Below, piece by piece: positions 1 through 5,155 of a stretch of DNA of 5,176 bases. The position numbers and the translations under genes are program-made. Origin of the DNA: JAEDES01 sp045649455 (GTDB lineage Bacteria; Bacillota_I; Bacilli_A; RF39; UBA660); contig JAZRPV010000052.1 in assembly GCA_045649455.1 (NCBI GenBank), positions 1 through 5,176 on the forward strand, in the 5' to 3' direction. Every line of letters starts with the position of its first letter. Position 1 is the first letter of the stretch. Under the pieces are notes generated by a model, which saw nothing but the letters and a program-made list of their open reading frames with translations, searched no databases and was not told where the DNA came from.

Positions 1-128
1 ATCCAATTGATATTAAAATATATGACTATGTAGAAAAAGGATCATTACTAGGTGAAACAAAAAATAATAATTTATATTTAGTATTCCAAAAGAATGGAGA
101 ATATCTTGATTATAAAAAATATATATAA
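1..128 (+). CDS. spoIVFA: SpoIVFA-like degenerate LytM/M23 domain protein, 3' end only
   Basis: Only the last 41 codons (frame starting at base 3) and a TAA stop are in the window. The visible tail contains G-S-L-L-G-E-T, then N-L-Y-L-V-F-Q-K-N-G-E-Y-L-D and a final K-K-Y-I. This matches the end of LytM/M23 peptidase domains (G-x-x-L-G ... H-L-H-F-E ... N-G ... P ... Y-L). The His-x-His that binds zinc in active M23 enzymes is replaced by L-Y-L, so this copy should not be catalytic. The next gene overlaps it by 35 bases and encodes a SpoIVFB-like protease. In Bacillus, SpoIVFA is a membrane-anchored, LytM-like partner that holds SpoIVFB in an inhibited complex in the outer forespore membrane. 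The assignment rests on this short tail plus gene order; a generic M23-family protein is the alternative. Confidence 0.72.
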   Translation, partial: PIDIKIYDYVEKGSLLGETKNNNLYLVFQKNGEYLDYKKYI

Positions 129-861
129 ATATATTTATATAGATAAATTAACTTATCTATTTTTATTGTTATCTGTATTATCAGCATCATTTATCCAAGT
201 AATAATTATTTTTAGTCTAATAATAGTTCATGAACTAGGACATTTATTAATGGCTAAATTATTAAAAATAGAAATAGATAAAATATATATTTACCCACTA
301 GGTGGAATAACTAAATTAAATATGGATTTAAACACAAATCCATTGCAAGAATCCCTAGTTTTATTATCAGGTCCAATACTGCAATTAATATTCTATGCCA
401 TATATCAACATATACTTCCAGAATATCAAAGTTTAATTGAATTTTATAATTACCAAATATTGTTTTTTAATCTCTTACCAATATATCCTCTTGATGGGGG
501 AAAGATATTACATATAATTGCCTCATCAAAAATCCCATATAAACTCAGTTTAAAATATTCTGTTCTTATGAGTTATCTAATATTAATAATAATTATTATA
601 AATAATTTGCATAATCTAAAACTTAATTTATTAATCATGATTATCTTGCTATTTGTTAAACTTTTTAAAGAGAGTAGTAAAATAAAAAATCTGTATAATA
701 AATTTTTATTAGAAAGATATCTTCATAATTATAAATTTAAAGATACAATGATAATTAACAATATCAATGATTTCTATCGCAATAAGTCCCATATAATAAA
801 AGAAAAAGACCATTATTGGCGAGAAAAAGACTTTTTAACTAAAAAATATCAAAAATTTTAA
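94..861 (+). CDS. spoIVFB: SpoIVFB-like site-2 intramembrane metalloprotease (M50 family)
   Basis: Multi-pass membrane protein of 255 residues. HELGH at residues 46-50 is the HExxH zinc motif, with Glu47 catalytic, in a hydrophobic helix. P-L-G-G at 68-71 and L-S-G-P at 91-94 follow, and N-L-L-P-I-Y-P-L-D-G-G at 126-136 supplies the third zinc ligand Asp134. F-L-L-E-R-Y at 204-209 matches the segment after the membrane domain of Bacillus SpoIVFB. SpoIVFB cleaves membrane-tethered pro-sigma-K in the mother cell; whether this organism has that substrate cannot be seen here. After F-L-L-E-R-Y only about 46 residues remain, fewer than in the 288-residue Bacillus protein (length from memory), so the ATP-sensing CBS-like domain is shortened. 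The start is uncertain: ATG94 has no good ribosome binding site, whereas TTG106 has GGAGA at 96-100 six bases upstream-centred and aligns well with the Bacillus N-terminus. The gene overlaps the upstream frame, implying translational coupling. Confidence 0.87.
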   Translation: MENILIIKNIYKYIYIDKLTYLFLLLSVLSASFIQVIIIFSLIIVHELGHLLMAKLLKIEIDKIYIYPLGGITKLNMDLNTNPLQESLVLLSGPILQLIFYAIYQHILPEYQSLIEFYNYQILFFNLLPIYPLDGGKILHIIASSKIPYKLSLKYSVLMSYLILIIIIINNLHNLKLNLLIMIILLFVKLFKESSKIKNLYNKFLLERYLHNYKFKDTMIINNINDFYRNKSHIIKEKDHYWREKDFLTKKYQKF

Positions 862-870
862 AAAAATCTG

Positions 871-899
871 TTGACTTTAAAAAATCGCTATGCTAAAAT
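871..899 (+). promoter_or_regulatory. sigma-A promoter of tRNA-Ala
   Basis: TTGACT at 871-876 (-35, 5 of 6 consensus matches) is 17 bases from TAAAAT at 894-899 (-10), with an upstream TG at 891-892 making an extended -10. Transcription should begin near base 906, leaving about 27 bases of leader before the tRNA. It begins 10 bases after the protease gene stops, so the tRNA does not depend on the operon upstream. No terminator is visible between the protease gene and this promoter, so some read-through into the tRNA is possible. Confidence 0.85.
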
Positions 900-902
900 C
901 TA

Positions 903-932
903 ATTACTGACTGCGAGAAAACGGTTAGTTAT
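903..932 (+). other. possible stem-loop in the pre-tRNA 5' leader
   Basis: CTGACTG (907-913) can pair with CGGTTAG (922-928) as RNA, using five Watson-Crick and two G-U pairs around an 8-base loop. A906-T929 extends it, and A903/T904 could pair with A931/T932 across one mismatch. The predicted transcription start (about 906) lies at the foot of the stem and the stem ends three bases before tRNA position 1. It may be a folding element next to the RNase P cleavage site, or chance. Confidence 0.35.
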
Positions 933-1008
933 GGGGCATTAGCTCAGCTGGGAGAGCGCCACGTTTGCACCGTGGAGGTCAGCGGTTCGATCCCGCTATG
1001 CTCCACCA
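933..1008 (+). tRNA. tRNA-Ala (anticodon UGC)
   Basis: A 76-base tRNA with complete cloverleaf and encoded CCA. The acceptor stem GGGGCAT (933-939) pairs with ATGCTCC (998-1004) and includes G935-T1002, the G3-U70 wobble pair that is the main identity element for alanyl-tRNA synthetase. The D-arm contains AGCTCAGCTGGGAGAGC. The anticodon stem CCACG/CGTGG (959-963/971-975) closes the loop TTTGCAC with anticodon TGC at 966-968. The T-arm carries GGTTCGATCCC. Discriminator A1005 is followed by CCA at 1006-1008. The UGC anticodon reads GCA and, by wobble, other GCN codons. The gene stands alone, with its own promoter and terminator, rather than in an rRNA operon or tRNA cluster. Confidence 0.98.
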
Positions 1009-1018
1009 TATTGAAATT

Positions 1019-1045
1019 AAATCTTGGGTAACCAAGATTTTTTTT
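1019..1045 (+). terminator. intrinsic terminator of tRNA-Ala
   Basis: A 9-bp perfect stem AAATCTTGG (1019-1027) / CCAAGATTT (1032-1040) closes a GTAA loop (1028-1031), which is a GNRA-type tetraloop. It merges into an eight-T run at 1038-1045. The hairpin begins 10 bases after the CCA end of the tRNA. Its last two Ts are also the first bases of the -35 hexamer of the next promoter. Confidence 0.9.
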
Positions 1046-1072
1046 GTCTAAAAATTTAATATATGTTAAAAT
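1044..1072 (+). promoter_or_regulatory. sigma-A promoter of the ABC-F gene
   Basis: TTGTCT at 1044-1049 (4 of 6 -35 matches) is 17 bases from TAAAAT at 1067-1072, with TG at 1064-1065 as an extended -10. This gives the same TGnTAAAAT box as the tRNA promoter. Predicted transcription start is near 1079, about 14 bases before the ATG at 1093. A leader this short leaves no room for the upstream-peptide attenuators that control many antibiotic-resistance ABC-F genes. Confidence 0.72.
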
Positions 1073-1081
1073 ATACAAAGC

Positions 1082-1088
1082 AGGTGAG
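1082..1088 (+). promoter_or_regulatory. ribosome binding site deciding the ABC-F start
   Basis: AGGTGAG ends four bases before ATG1093 and is complementary to the 3' end of 16S rRNA. The in-frame ATG at 1063 overlaps the -10 region and lies upstream of the predicted transcription start, so it cannot be the start on this transcript. The family N-terminus also begins at 1093 (M-Y-F-K-I-S-N). Confidence 0.8.
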
Positions 1089-1092
1089 TAAT

Positions 1093-2940
1093 ATGTATTT
1101 TAAGATAAGTAATGGAAGTATATCTTTTGATGGTAATGTTCTTTTAGAAGATATAAACTTCCAAGTTAATGATAATGAAAAAATAGGTCTAGTTGGTCGC
1201 AACGGTACAGGTAAAACCACTTTACTAAAAGCAATCATTGGAGAAGTGGATTTAGAAGATGGTTATGATAAAGTTAAAGTAGAAAAGACTAATGATTTTA
1301 CAATCGGTTATATTAAACAAAATTTAGATACTAATCCAAATACTAAAATGATTGATTATATCTTAGATGCATACAAAAAATTATTATCAATTGAAAAAGA
1401 AATTAAAACAATTGAAGAAAAAATGGCCACTGACTATAATGACAAATTACTTATTAGATATAATCAGCTTACTCACGACTATATTTATAATGGTGGACAT
1501 AACTATAAAAAAGAATATGAACTTGCTTTAAAGAAATTTGGTTTTACATCTTCTGATAAAGAAAAGAAACTAAGTGAATTTTCTGGAGGACAACTTACTA
1601 AATTATCTTTTATAAAATTATTACTAAGTAAACCGGATTTATTAATATTAGATGAACCAACAAACCACTTAGATATCACAACAATTGAATGGTTAGAAGA
1701 ATACTTAAAAAACTATAATAAAAGTATTGTTCTTGTCAGCCATGACCAAATGTTTTTAGATAATGTATGTAATATTATTTATGATATAGAATTTGGATGT
1801 TTAAAAAGATATGTTGGAAACTACACATCATTCGTAAAACAAAAAGAAGAGAATTTCTTAAAACAAGAAAAAGATTATAAAGAACAACAAAAAGAAATAA
1901 AAAGACTTCAAGCACTTGTAGATAGATTTAAATACAAACCATCCAAAGCATCATTTGCCATGTCTAAACTTCGTCAAATAGAAAGAATGGTTTTAATTGA
2001 TAAACCACAAAAGGAAAATACTAAGTCTTTTAAAATAAATTTTGATCCTGATTTTGAAAGTTATCGTGAAGTTTTAAAATTAAAGAACTTATCAATTGGT
2101 TATGATCATCCTCTTGCAACAATCTCACTAAAACTAGAAAGAGGAGACAAGTTAGGAATTATAGGAGAAAACGGAATTGGAAAATCAACACTATTAAAAA
2201 CTTTAATAGGAGAATTAAAACCACTTTCTGGAAAATTTACCTTTGGGGAAAAAACAACAATTGCCTATTTCTCGCAACAACTTGATAATCTAAATCCAAA
2301 TAACACAATTTATGATGAAATAGATAAAGCGTTCCCATCACTTTCACCACAAGAAATAAGAACACTTCTAGGATGTTTTGAATTTACAGGAGAAGAAGTA
2401 TTTAAGCAAATAAAAGAATTATCTGGTGGTGAAAAAGTAAGGGTAAGTTTATGTAAAATTCTTTATACAAAACCAAATGTCTTAATACTAGATGAACCAA
2501 CAAACCATTTAGATATAATTAGTAAAAATACAATTAAGAATATGCTTAATAGTTATAAAGGTACTATCATTATGGTCAGTCATGATCGTTACTTAATAAA
2601 AAATATTACAAACAAGCTTTTAGTCTTTAATAAAAATTCTACTGATTTATATCCTTTTGGTTATGAAGAATATTTACAAAAAAGAGTAGTGGAAGAAGAA
2701 ATAATTATTGATAAAAAAGAACCTGTAAAAAAGGAAACAAAAATTATTCCTTCCAAAGAAATAAATAGACTAGAAAGAAAAATAATTAAATTAGAAGAAG
2801 AATCTAAAAAATTACAAGAAGAATTGTTCAAAAAAGAAGTTTACACTGATATAGGAAAAACAAAACAAATTAATGATAAAATTGATTCCATTAATAAAGA
2901 AATAAACGAATTAACTTTAGAATGGGAATCACTAATATAG
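1093..2940 (+). CDS. ydiF: ABC-F family ribosome-associated ATPase, YdiF type
   Basis: Soluble 615-residue protein with two ATP-binding cassettes and no membrane segments. Cassette 1: Walker A G-R-N-G-T-G-K-T (35-42), signature F-S-G-G-Q (163-167), Walker B L-L-I-L-D-E with Glu188, and switch His217. Cassette 2: Walker A G-E-N-G-I-G-K-S (358-365), signature L-S-G-G-E (443-447), Walker B with Glu468, and His497. Both have the D-E-P-T-N-H-L-D string typical of ABC-F proteins. The charged linker (about 246-300, with D-R-F-K-Y-K-P-S-K-A) is the P-site-tRNA interaction motif that reaches into the ribosome. A Lys/Glu-rich coiled coil (about 553-615) ends in K-E-V-Y-T-D and L-E-W-E-S, closely resembling the C-terminus of Bacillus YdiF. 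Such proteins bind the ribosomal E site and modulate translation. Domain layout and the plain short leader favour a housekeeping factor over a resistance protein, though function within ABC-F is hard to call from sequence. It is transcribed alone. Confidence 0.93.
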   Translation: MYFKISNGSISFDGNVLLEDINFQVNDNEKIGLVGRNGTGKTTLLKAIIGEVDLEDGYDKVKVEKTNDFTIGYIKQNLDTNPNTKMIDYILDAYKKLLSIEKEIKTIEEKMATDYNDKLLIRYNQLTHDYIYNGGHNYKKEYELALKKFGFTSSDKEKKLSEFSGGQLTKLSFIKLLLSKPDLLILDEPTNHLDITTIEWLEEYLKNYNKSIVLVSHDQMFLDNVCNIIYDIEFGCLKRYVGNYTSFVKQKEENFLKQEKDYKEQQKEIKRLQALVDRFKYKPSKASFAMSKLRQIERMVLIDKPQKENTKSFKINFDPDFESYREVLKLKNLSIGYDHPLATISLKLERGDKLGIIGENGIGKSTLLKTLIGELKPLSGKFTFGEKTTIAYFSQQLDNLNPNNTIYDEIDKAFPSLSPQEIRTLLGCFEFTGEEVFKQIKELSGGEKVRVSLCKILYTKPNVLILDEPTNHLDIISKNTIKNMLNSYKGTIIMVSHDRYLIKNITNKLLVFNKNSTDLYPFGYEEYLQKRVVEEEIIIDKKEPVKKETKIIPSKEINRLERKIIKLEEESKKLQEELFKKEVYTDIGKTKQINDKIDSINKEINELTLEWESLI

Positions 2941-2979
2941 ATATGATATGTCAAATAAGAAAAATATCATATCTTTTTT
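2939..2979 (+). terminator. intrinsic terminator of the ABC-F gene
   Basis: AGATATGATAT (2939-2949) pairs perfectly with ATATCATATCT (2964-2974), an 11-bp AT-rich stem with a 14-base loop, followed by six Ts (2974-2979). The 5' arm uses the last two bases of the TAG stop codon, so the hairpin begins inside the gene's own stop. There is no T run on the opposite strand, so it serves only rightward transcription. Confidence 0.78.
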
Positions 2980-2981
2980 CT

Positions 2982-3009
2982 TTAACATAAAAAATTTAAA
3001 TGATATACT
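2982..3009 (+). promoter_or_regulatory. sigma-A promoter of the prsW-like gene
   Basis: TTAACA at 2982-2987 (5 of 6 -35 matches) is 16 bases from TATACT at 3004-3009 (5 of 6 -10 matches), with TG at 3001-3002 forming an extended -10. Transcription should start near 3016, about 22 bases before the ATG. It begins three bases after the T run of the preceding terminator. Confidence 0.75.
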
Positions 3010-3024
3010 CGAAGTAGAAGAATA

Positions 3025-3032
3025 AAGGGTGA
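3025..3032 (+). promoter_or_regulatory. ribosome binding site deciding the prsW start
   Basis: AAGGGTGA ends five bases before ATG3038. The earlier in-frame GTG at 3029 lies inside this site, so ATG3038 is the start and the protein begins M-I-R-F-L-I-L-F. Confidence 0.82.
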
Positions 3033-3037
3033 CTACA

Positions 3038-3922
3038 ATGATAAGATTTTTAATATTATTTATACTTTCAGCATTACCTGTAGTACTTATATGTTGGTTT
3101 GTTTATTCTAAAGATAAAAATAAAGAACCACTAGAATTATTATCAAAACTATTTGGAAAAGGTGTTATATCTTGTTTCTGGGTATTAGTTATATCAGAAC
3201 TTATGGAATTATTAGTTCCATTCCTTGGCAAAGAAATAGTTGATATGACACAGTTCGAAGTGTTTATATATTCTTTTATAGGTGTAGCCTTAGTAGAAGA
3301 AGCATGTAAATGGTATTTTGTCCATAAAGTTGGTTACAACAACCGTTGTTTTGATGAAAAGTATGACATACTTGTATATGCTGTATTTGTATCGTTAGGT
3401 TTTGCCTTCTTTGAAAATATGTTATATGTCTTTACAAATAATAGTATTCAAATAGGAATTTCAAGAGCCTTACTTGCAGTACCAGGACATGCATGTGATT
3501 CAGTCTTTATGGGATATTATTTAACTGTTGCCAAACAAGCCCATATTGAGGGTAATAAAGATCAAGAAAACTTAAATAAAATAAAAAGTATTTTGGTACC
3601 AACAATATTACACGGTATATATGACTTTTGTTTATTTATAAATAAAGATGAATTTATGTATATATTCTTTATATTTATAATTTTCTTATATGTTGCATCT
3701 ATAAGTAAAATAAAACAATTATCTAGAAAGAATAAAAGTTTATATAGAGATCAGTTAAAGAAAGAATATATAAGAAGATTAAAAAGTTCAAGAATGGATA
3801 ATTATATTGAAAGAGAAAAAATTCAACAAATAAATATGACTAATTCTGATAAAGAATATTGTACCAATTGTGGAACTATTTTAGTTGGACAATTTTGTAC
3901 AAACTGTGGAAAAAGAAAATAA
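3038..3922 (+). CDS. prsW: PrsW-family intramembrane protease with C-terminal zinc ribbon
   Basis: Protein of 294 residues. About seven hydrophobic segments fill residues 3-222. The family signatures are present: E87-E88-A-C-K91 (EExxK), F-D-E-K-Y-D at 105-110, F-F-E-N at 124-127, P-G-H151 followed by V-F-M-G-Y-Y at 156-161, and L-H192-G-I-Y-D196. These residues line the membrane active site of the PrsW (M82) group. In Bacillus subtilis, PrsW makes the first cut in the anti-sigma factor RsiW; no sigma/anti-sigma pair is visible here, so the substrate is unknown. After the last membrane helix comes a basic stretch (222-268), then C275-T-N-C278 and C287-T-N-C290, a compact treble-Cys zinc ribbon at the extreme C-terminus. 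Bacillus PrsW, about 220 residues, lacks this tail. The gene is a single-gene unit with its own promoter and a terminator shared with the converging gene. Confidence 0.9.
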   Translation: MIRFLILFILSALPVVLICWFVYSKDKNKEPLELLSKLFGKGVISCFWVLVISELMELLVPFLGKEIVDMTQFEVFIYSFIGVALVEEACKWYFVHKVGYNNRCFDEKYDILVYAVFVSLGFAFFENMLYVFTNNSIQIGISRALLAVPGHACDSVFMGYYLTVAKQAHIEGNKDQENLNKIKSILVPTILHGIYDFCLFINKDEFMYIFFIFIIFLYVASISKIKQLSRKNKSLYRDQLKKEYIRRLKSSRMDNYIEREKIQQINMTNSDKEYCTNCGTILVGQFCTNCGKRK

Positions 3923-3960
3923 AAAAGAGAATCAATTGATTCTCTTATTTTATTTTATTT
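3921..3960. terminator. bidirectional terminator between converging prsW and rodA
   Basis: Bases 3925-3946 form a perfect 22-base palindrome: 9-bp arms AAGAGAATC and GATTCTCTT around AATT. On the plus strand it is followed by three T4 runs separated by single As (3948-3960). On the minus strand the A6 at 3921-3926 reads as a U6 tail. It can therefore end both transcripts. Only 27 bases separate the two stop codons, and the plus-strand tail runs into the last codons of rodA. Confidence 0.88.
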
Positions 3961-5071
3961 TATAAGTTCTTTCTTTTTCTGTAGATATATTTAATATAAT
4001 TCCTACTAATACCATGTATGATAATAAACTTGAACCACCATAAGATATGAACGGAAGAGTAATTCCTGTTATTGGAAGTAGTCCAACAGTCATTCCAATG
4101 TTTTGTACTTGTTGAAATATTATCATCCCTACAATACCAGCAATTATATATTTATCAGTATCATTTATTTTCTTTCTTGCAAGAATAATTATATTAATAT
4201 CTAAATAAATAATAACTCCTATTAAAATTAAACATCCAATTAAACCAAAGTTAGAAGCAAAAACTGCAAATATAAAGTCAGTAGATGCCTCAGGAAAATA
4301 AAGTGGAGTTTTATTAAATCCGTGTCCAAATAATCCTGCAGAACCAATCGCAGCAAGAGCATTTTCAAGTTGTAAACCAGAACCATTTCTCCAATCAAAT
4401 ATTCTATCTAATCTATAAAATATAGAAGTACCAAATATATCTATAAATAATTCTTCTTTAAAGAAATAAAGTGACAATACACTAACTGCAACAACCACTA
4501 CTAATGATATACCTGAAATAAACCATCTCATTCTAATACCTGATATAAACATCATTACACAATATATAATAAAATATATTAATACAACTCCGGTATCAGG
4601 TTGTAAGAATGTAAGAATAGAAGGTATTGCTAAAACAACTAAAGATTTTAATATAAATATAAACTCTTCTTTTACACTTGGATTTTTATAATCACTTCTA
4701 AAATTATGAATTAAAGTTGCCAAAGCTAACATTAAAAATATTTTCATAAACTCACTAGGTTGAAAACTACCAATACCAGGTATTGTATACCAACATCTAC
4801 TATTATTAATAGGAGTACCAAAGAAAAATAATCCAACTAGTAATATATTTCCAATTATATATAGTATCCAAGTATGCCTATATAAAAATTCATTTTTTAA
4901 CTTTAAAATAATTATTACTAAGATAGCTCCAACTATATACCATATAGATTGCTTTAAGGTTAAATTACCCATATTACTAGAAGTATATATAGAAGCACAA
5001 TAAATAGTTATAATACTCATAATAGCTAGTAACACAACAGGTATAACTATCTTTAAATTTAAACTTTTTAT
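3950..5071 (-). CDS. rodA: RodA, SEDS-family peptidoglycan glycosyltransferase
   Basis: Integral membrane protein with about ten helices, 373 residues from the start proposed here. It polymerises lipid II into glycan strands for side-wall growth, normally with a class B penicillin-binding protein and MreC/MreD. SEDS motifs are Q-P-S-E-F-M-K (104-110), L-Q-P-D-T-G (156-161), T-D265-F-I-F-A (the Asp expected to be essential), Q-N-I-G-M-T-V-G-L-L-P-I-T-G (323-336) and S-Y-G-G-S-S (343-348). N-I-G-M and T-D-F-I-F favour RodA over FtsW. Helix 1 needs codons upstream of GTG5035, which lies inside it. The open frame runs back to a TGA at 5077-5075, and the only codon well placed for the strong AAAGGAGG site is ATA5071 (eight-base spacing). 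ATG5078 touches that site and is in another frame. A single-base indel in the A-rich start is the alternative. No partner gene is adjacent. Confidence 0.9.
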   Translation of the reverse strand: MKSLNLKIVIPVVLLAIMSIITIYCASIYTSSNMGNLTLKQSIWYIVGAILVIIILKLKNEFLYRHTWILYIIGNILLVGLFFFGTPINNSRCWYTIPGIGSFQPSEFMKIFLMLALATLIHNFRSDYKNPSVKEEFIFILKSLVVLAIPSILTFLQPDTGVVLIYFIIYCVMMFISGIRMRWFISGISLVVVVAVSVLSLYFFKEELFIDIFGTSIFYRLDRIFDWRNGSGLQLENALAAIGSAGLFGHGFNKTPLYFPEASTDFIFAVFASNFGLIGCLILIGVIIYLDINIIILARKKINDTDKYIIAGIVGMIIFQQVQNIGMTVGLLPITGITLPFISYGGSSLLSYMVLVGIILNISTEKERTYKIK

Positions 5072-5079
5072 TTTTCATA

Positions 5080-5087
5080 CCTCCTTT
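5080..5087 (-). promoter_or_regulatory. strong ribosome binding site of rodA
   Basis: On the minus strand AAAGGAGG, followed by T, is a near-perfect anti-16S match. It sits one base from an out-of-frame ATG (5078-5076) and eight bases from the in-frame ATA (5071-5069). No in-frame ATG, GTG or TTG lies within normal reach of it, which is why the rodA start is in question. Confidence 0.85.
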
Positions 5088-5093
5088 AATATT

Positions 5094-5099
5094 ATTATA
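5094..5099 (-). promoter_or_regulatory. -10 box of the rodA promoter
   Basis: A perfect TATAAT reads leftward at 5099-5094. I see no good -35 at 16-18 bases (the region is A/T only). The predicted start is around 5087, at the first base of the ribosome binding site, so the mRNA would have almost no leader before the site. Confidence 0.6.
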
Positions 5100-5109
5100 C
5101 AATAAAAAA

Positions 5110-5139
5110 ATGAAAATATTTATTTATTAATCATAAAAT
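5110..5139 (+). promoter_or_regulatory. possible weak promoter of the rightward gene at 5156
   Basis: ATGAAA at 5110-5115 (4 of 6 -35 matches) is 18 bases from TAAAAT at 5134-5139. It points away from the rodA promoter in the same 84-base divergent region. In sequence this AT-rich such matches arise easily by chance. Confidence 0.35.
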
Positions 5140-5155
5140 ATAAAAAGGAGAAAAA

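Noticed and set aside
1063..1092. Ten extra N-terminal codons for the ABC-F protein from ATG1063
   Set aside because: This ATG overlaps the predicted -10 region, has no ribosome binding site, and lies upstream of the predicted transcription start; the family N-terminus and AGGTGAG both point to ATG1093.
1056..1238. Minus-strand open frame of 60 codons
   Set aside because: It lies opposite the promoter and N-terminus of the ABC-F gene, includes the complement of its Walker A region, and has no ribosome binding site or recognisable protein.
1093..2940. Antibiotic-resistance ABC-F protein with an attenuated leader
   Set aside because: The leader is too short for an attenuator peptide, and the C-terminal coiled coil and end motifs match the housekeeping YdiF type.
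3029..3037. GTG start for prsW
   Set aside because: The GTG lies within the AAGGGTGA ribosome binding site for ATG3038.
3950..5071. FtsW rather than RodA
   Set aside because: The Q-N-I-G-M-T-V-G-L-L-P-I-T-G and T-D-F-I-F-A motifs match RodA better; FtsW usually has N-V-G and S-D-F-I-F at these places, and there is no division cluster around it.
5075..5077. TGA before rodA read as tryptophan (Mycoplasma code) extending the gene
   Set aside because: Tryptophan is TGG across the window, and reading through this TGA would only translate the ribosome binding site and promoter.
4976..5078. 33-codon frame from ATG5078 on the minus strand as a leader peptide before rodA
   Set aside because: The ATG is one base from AAAGGAGG, the predicted peptide (Tyr/Phe/Cys-rich) looks like an out-of-frame reading of rodA, and it overlaps the first helix codons. 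It is kept only as a frame in the indel hypothesis.
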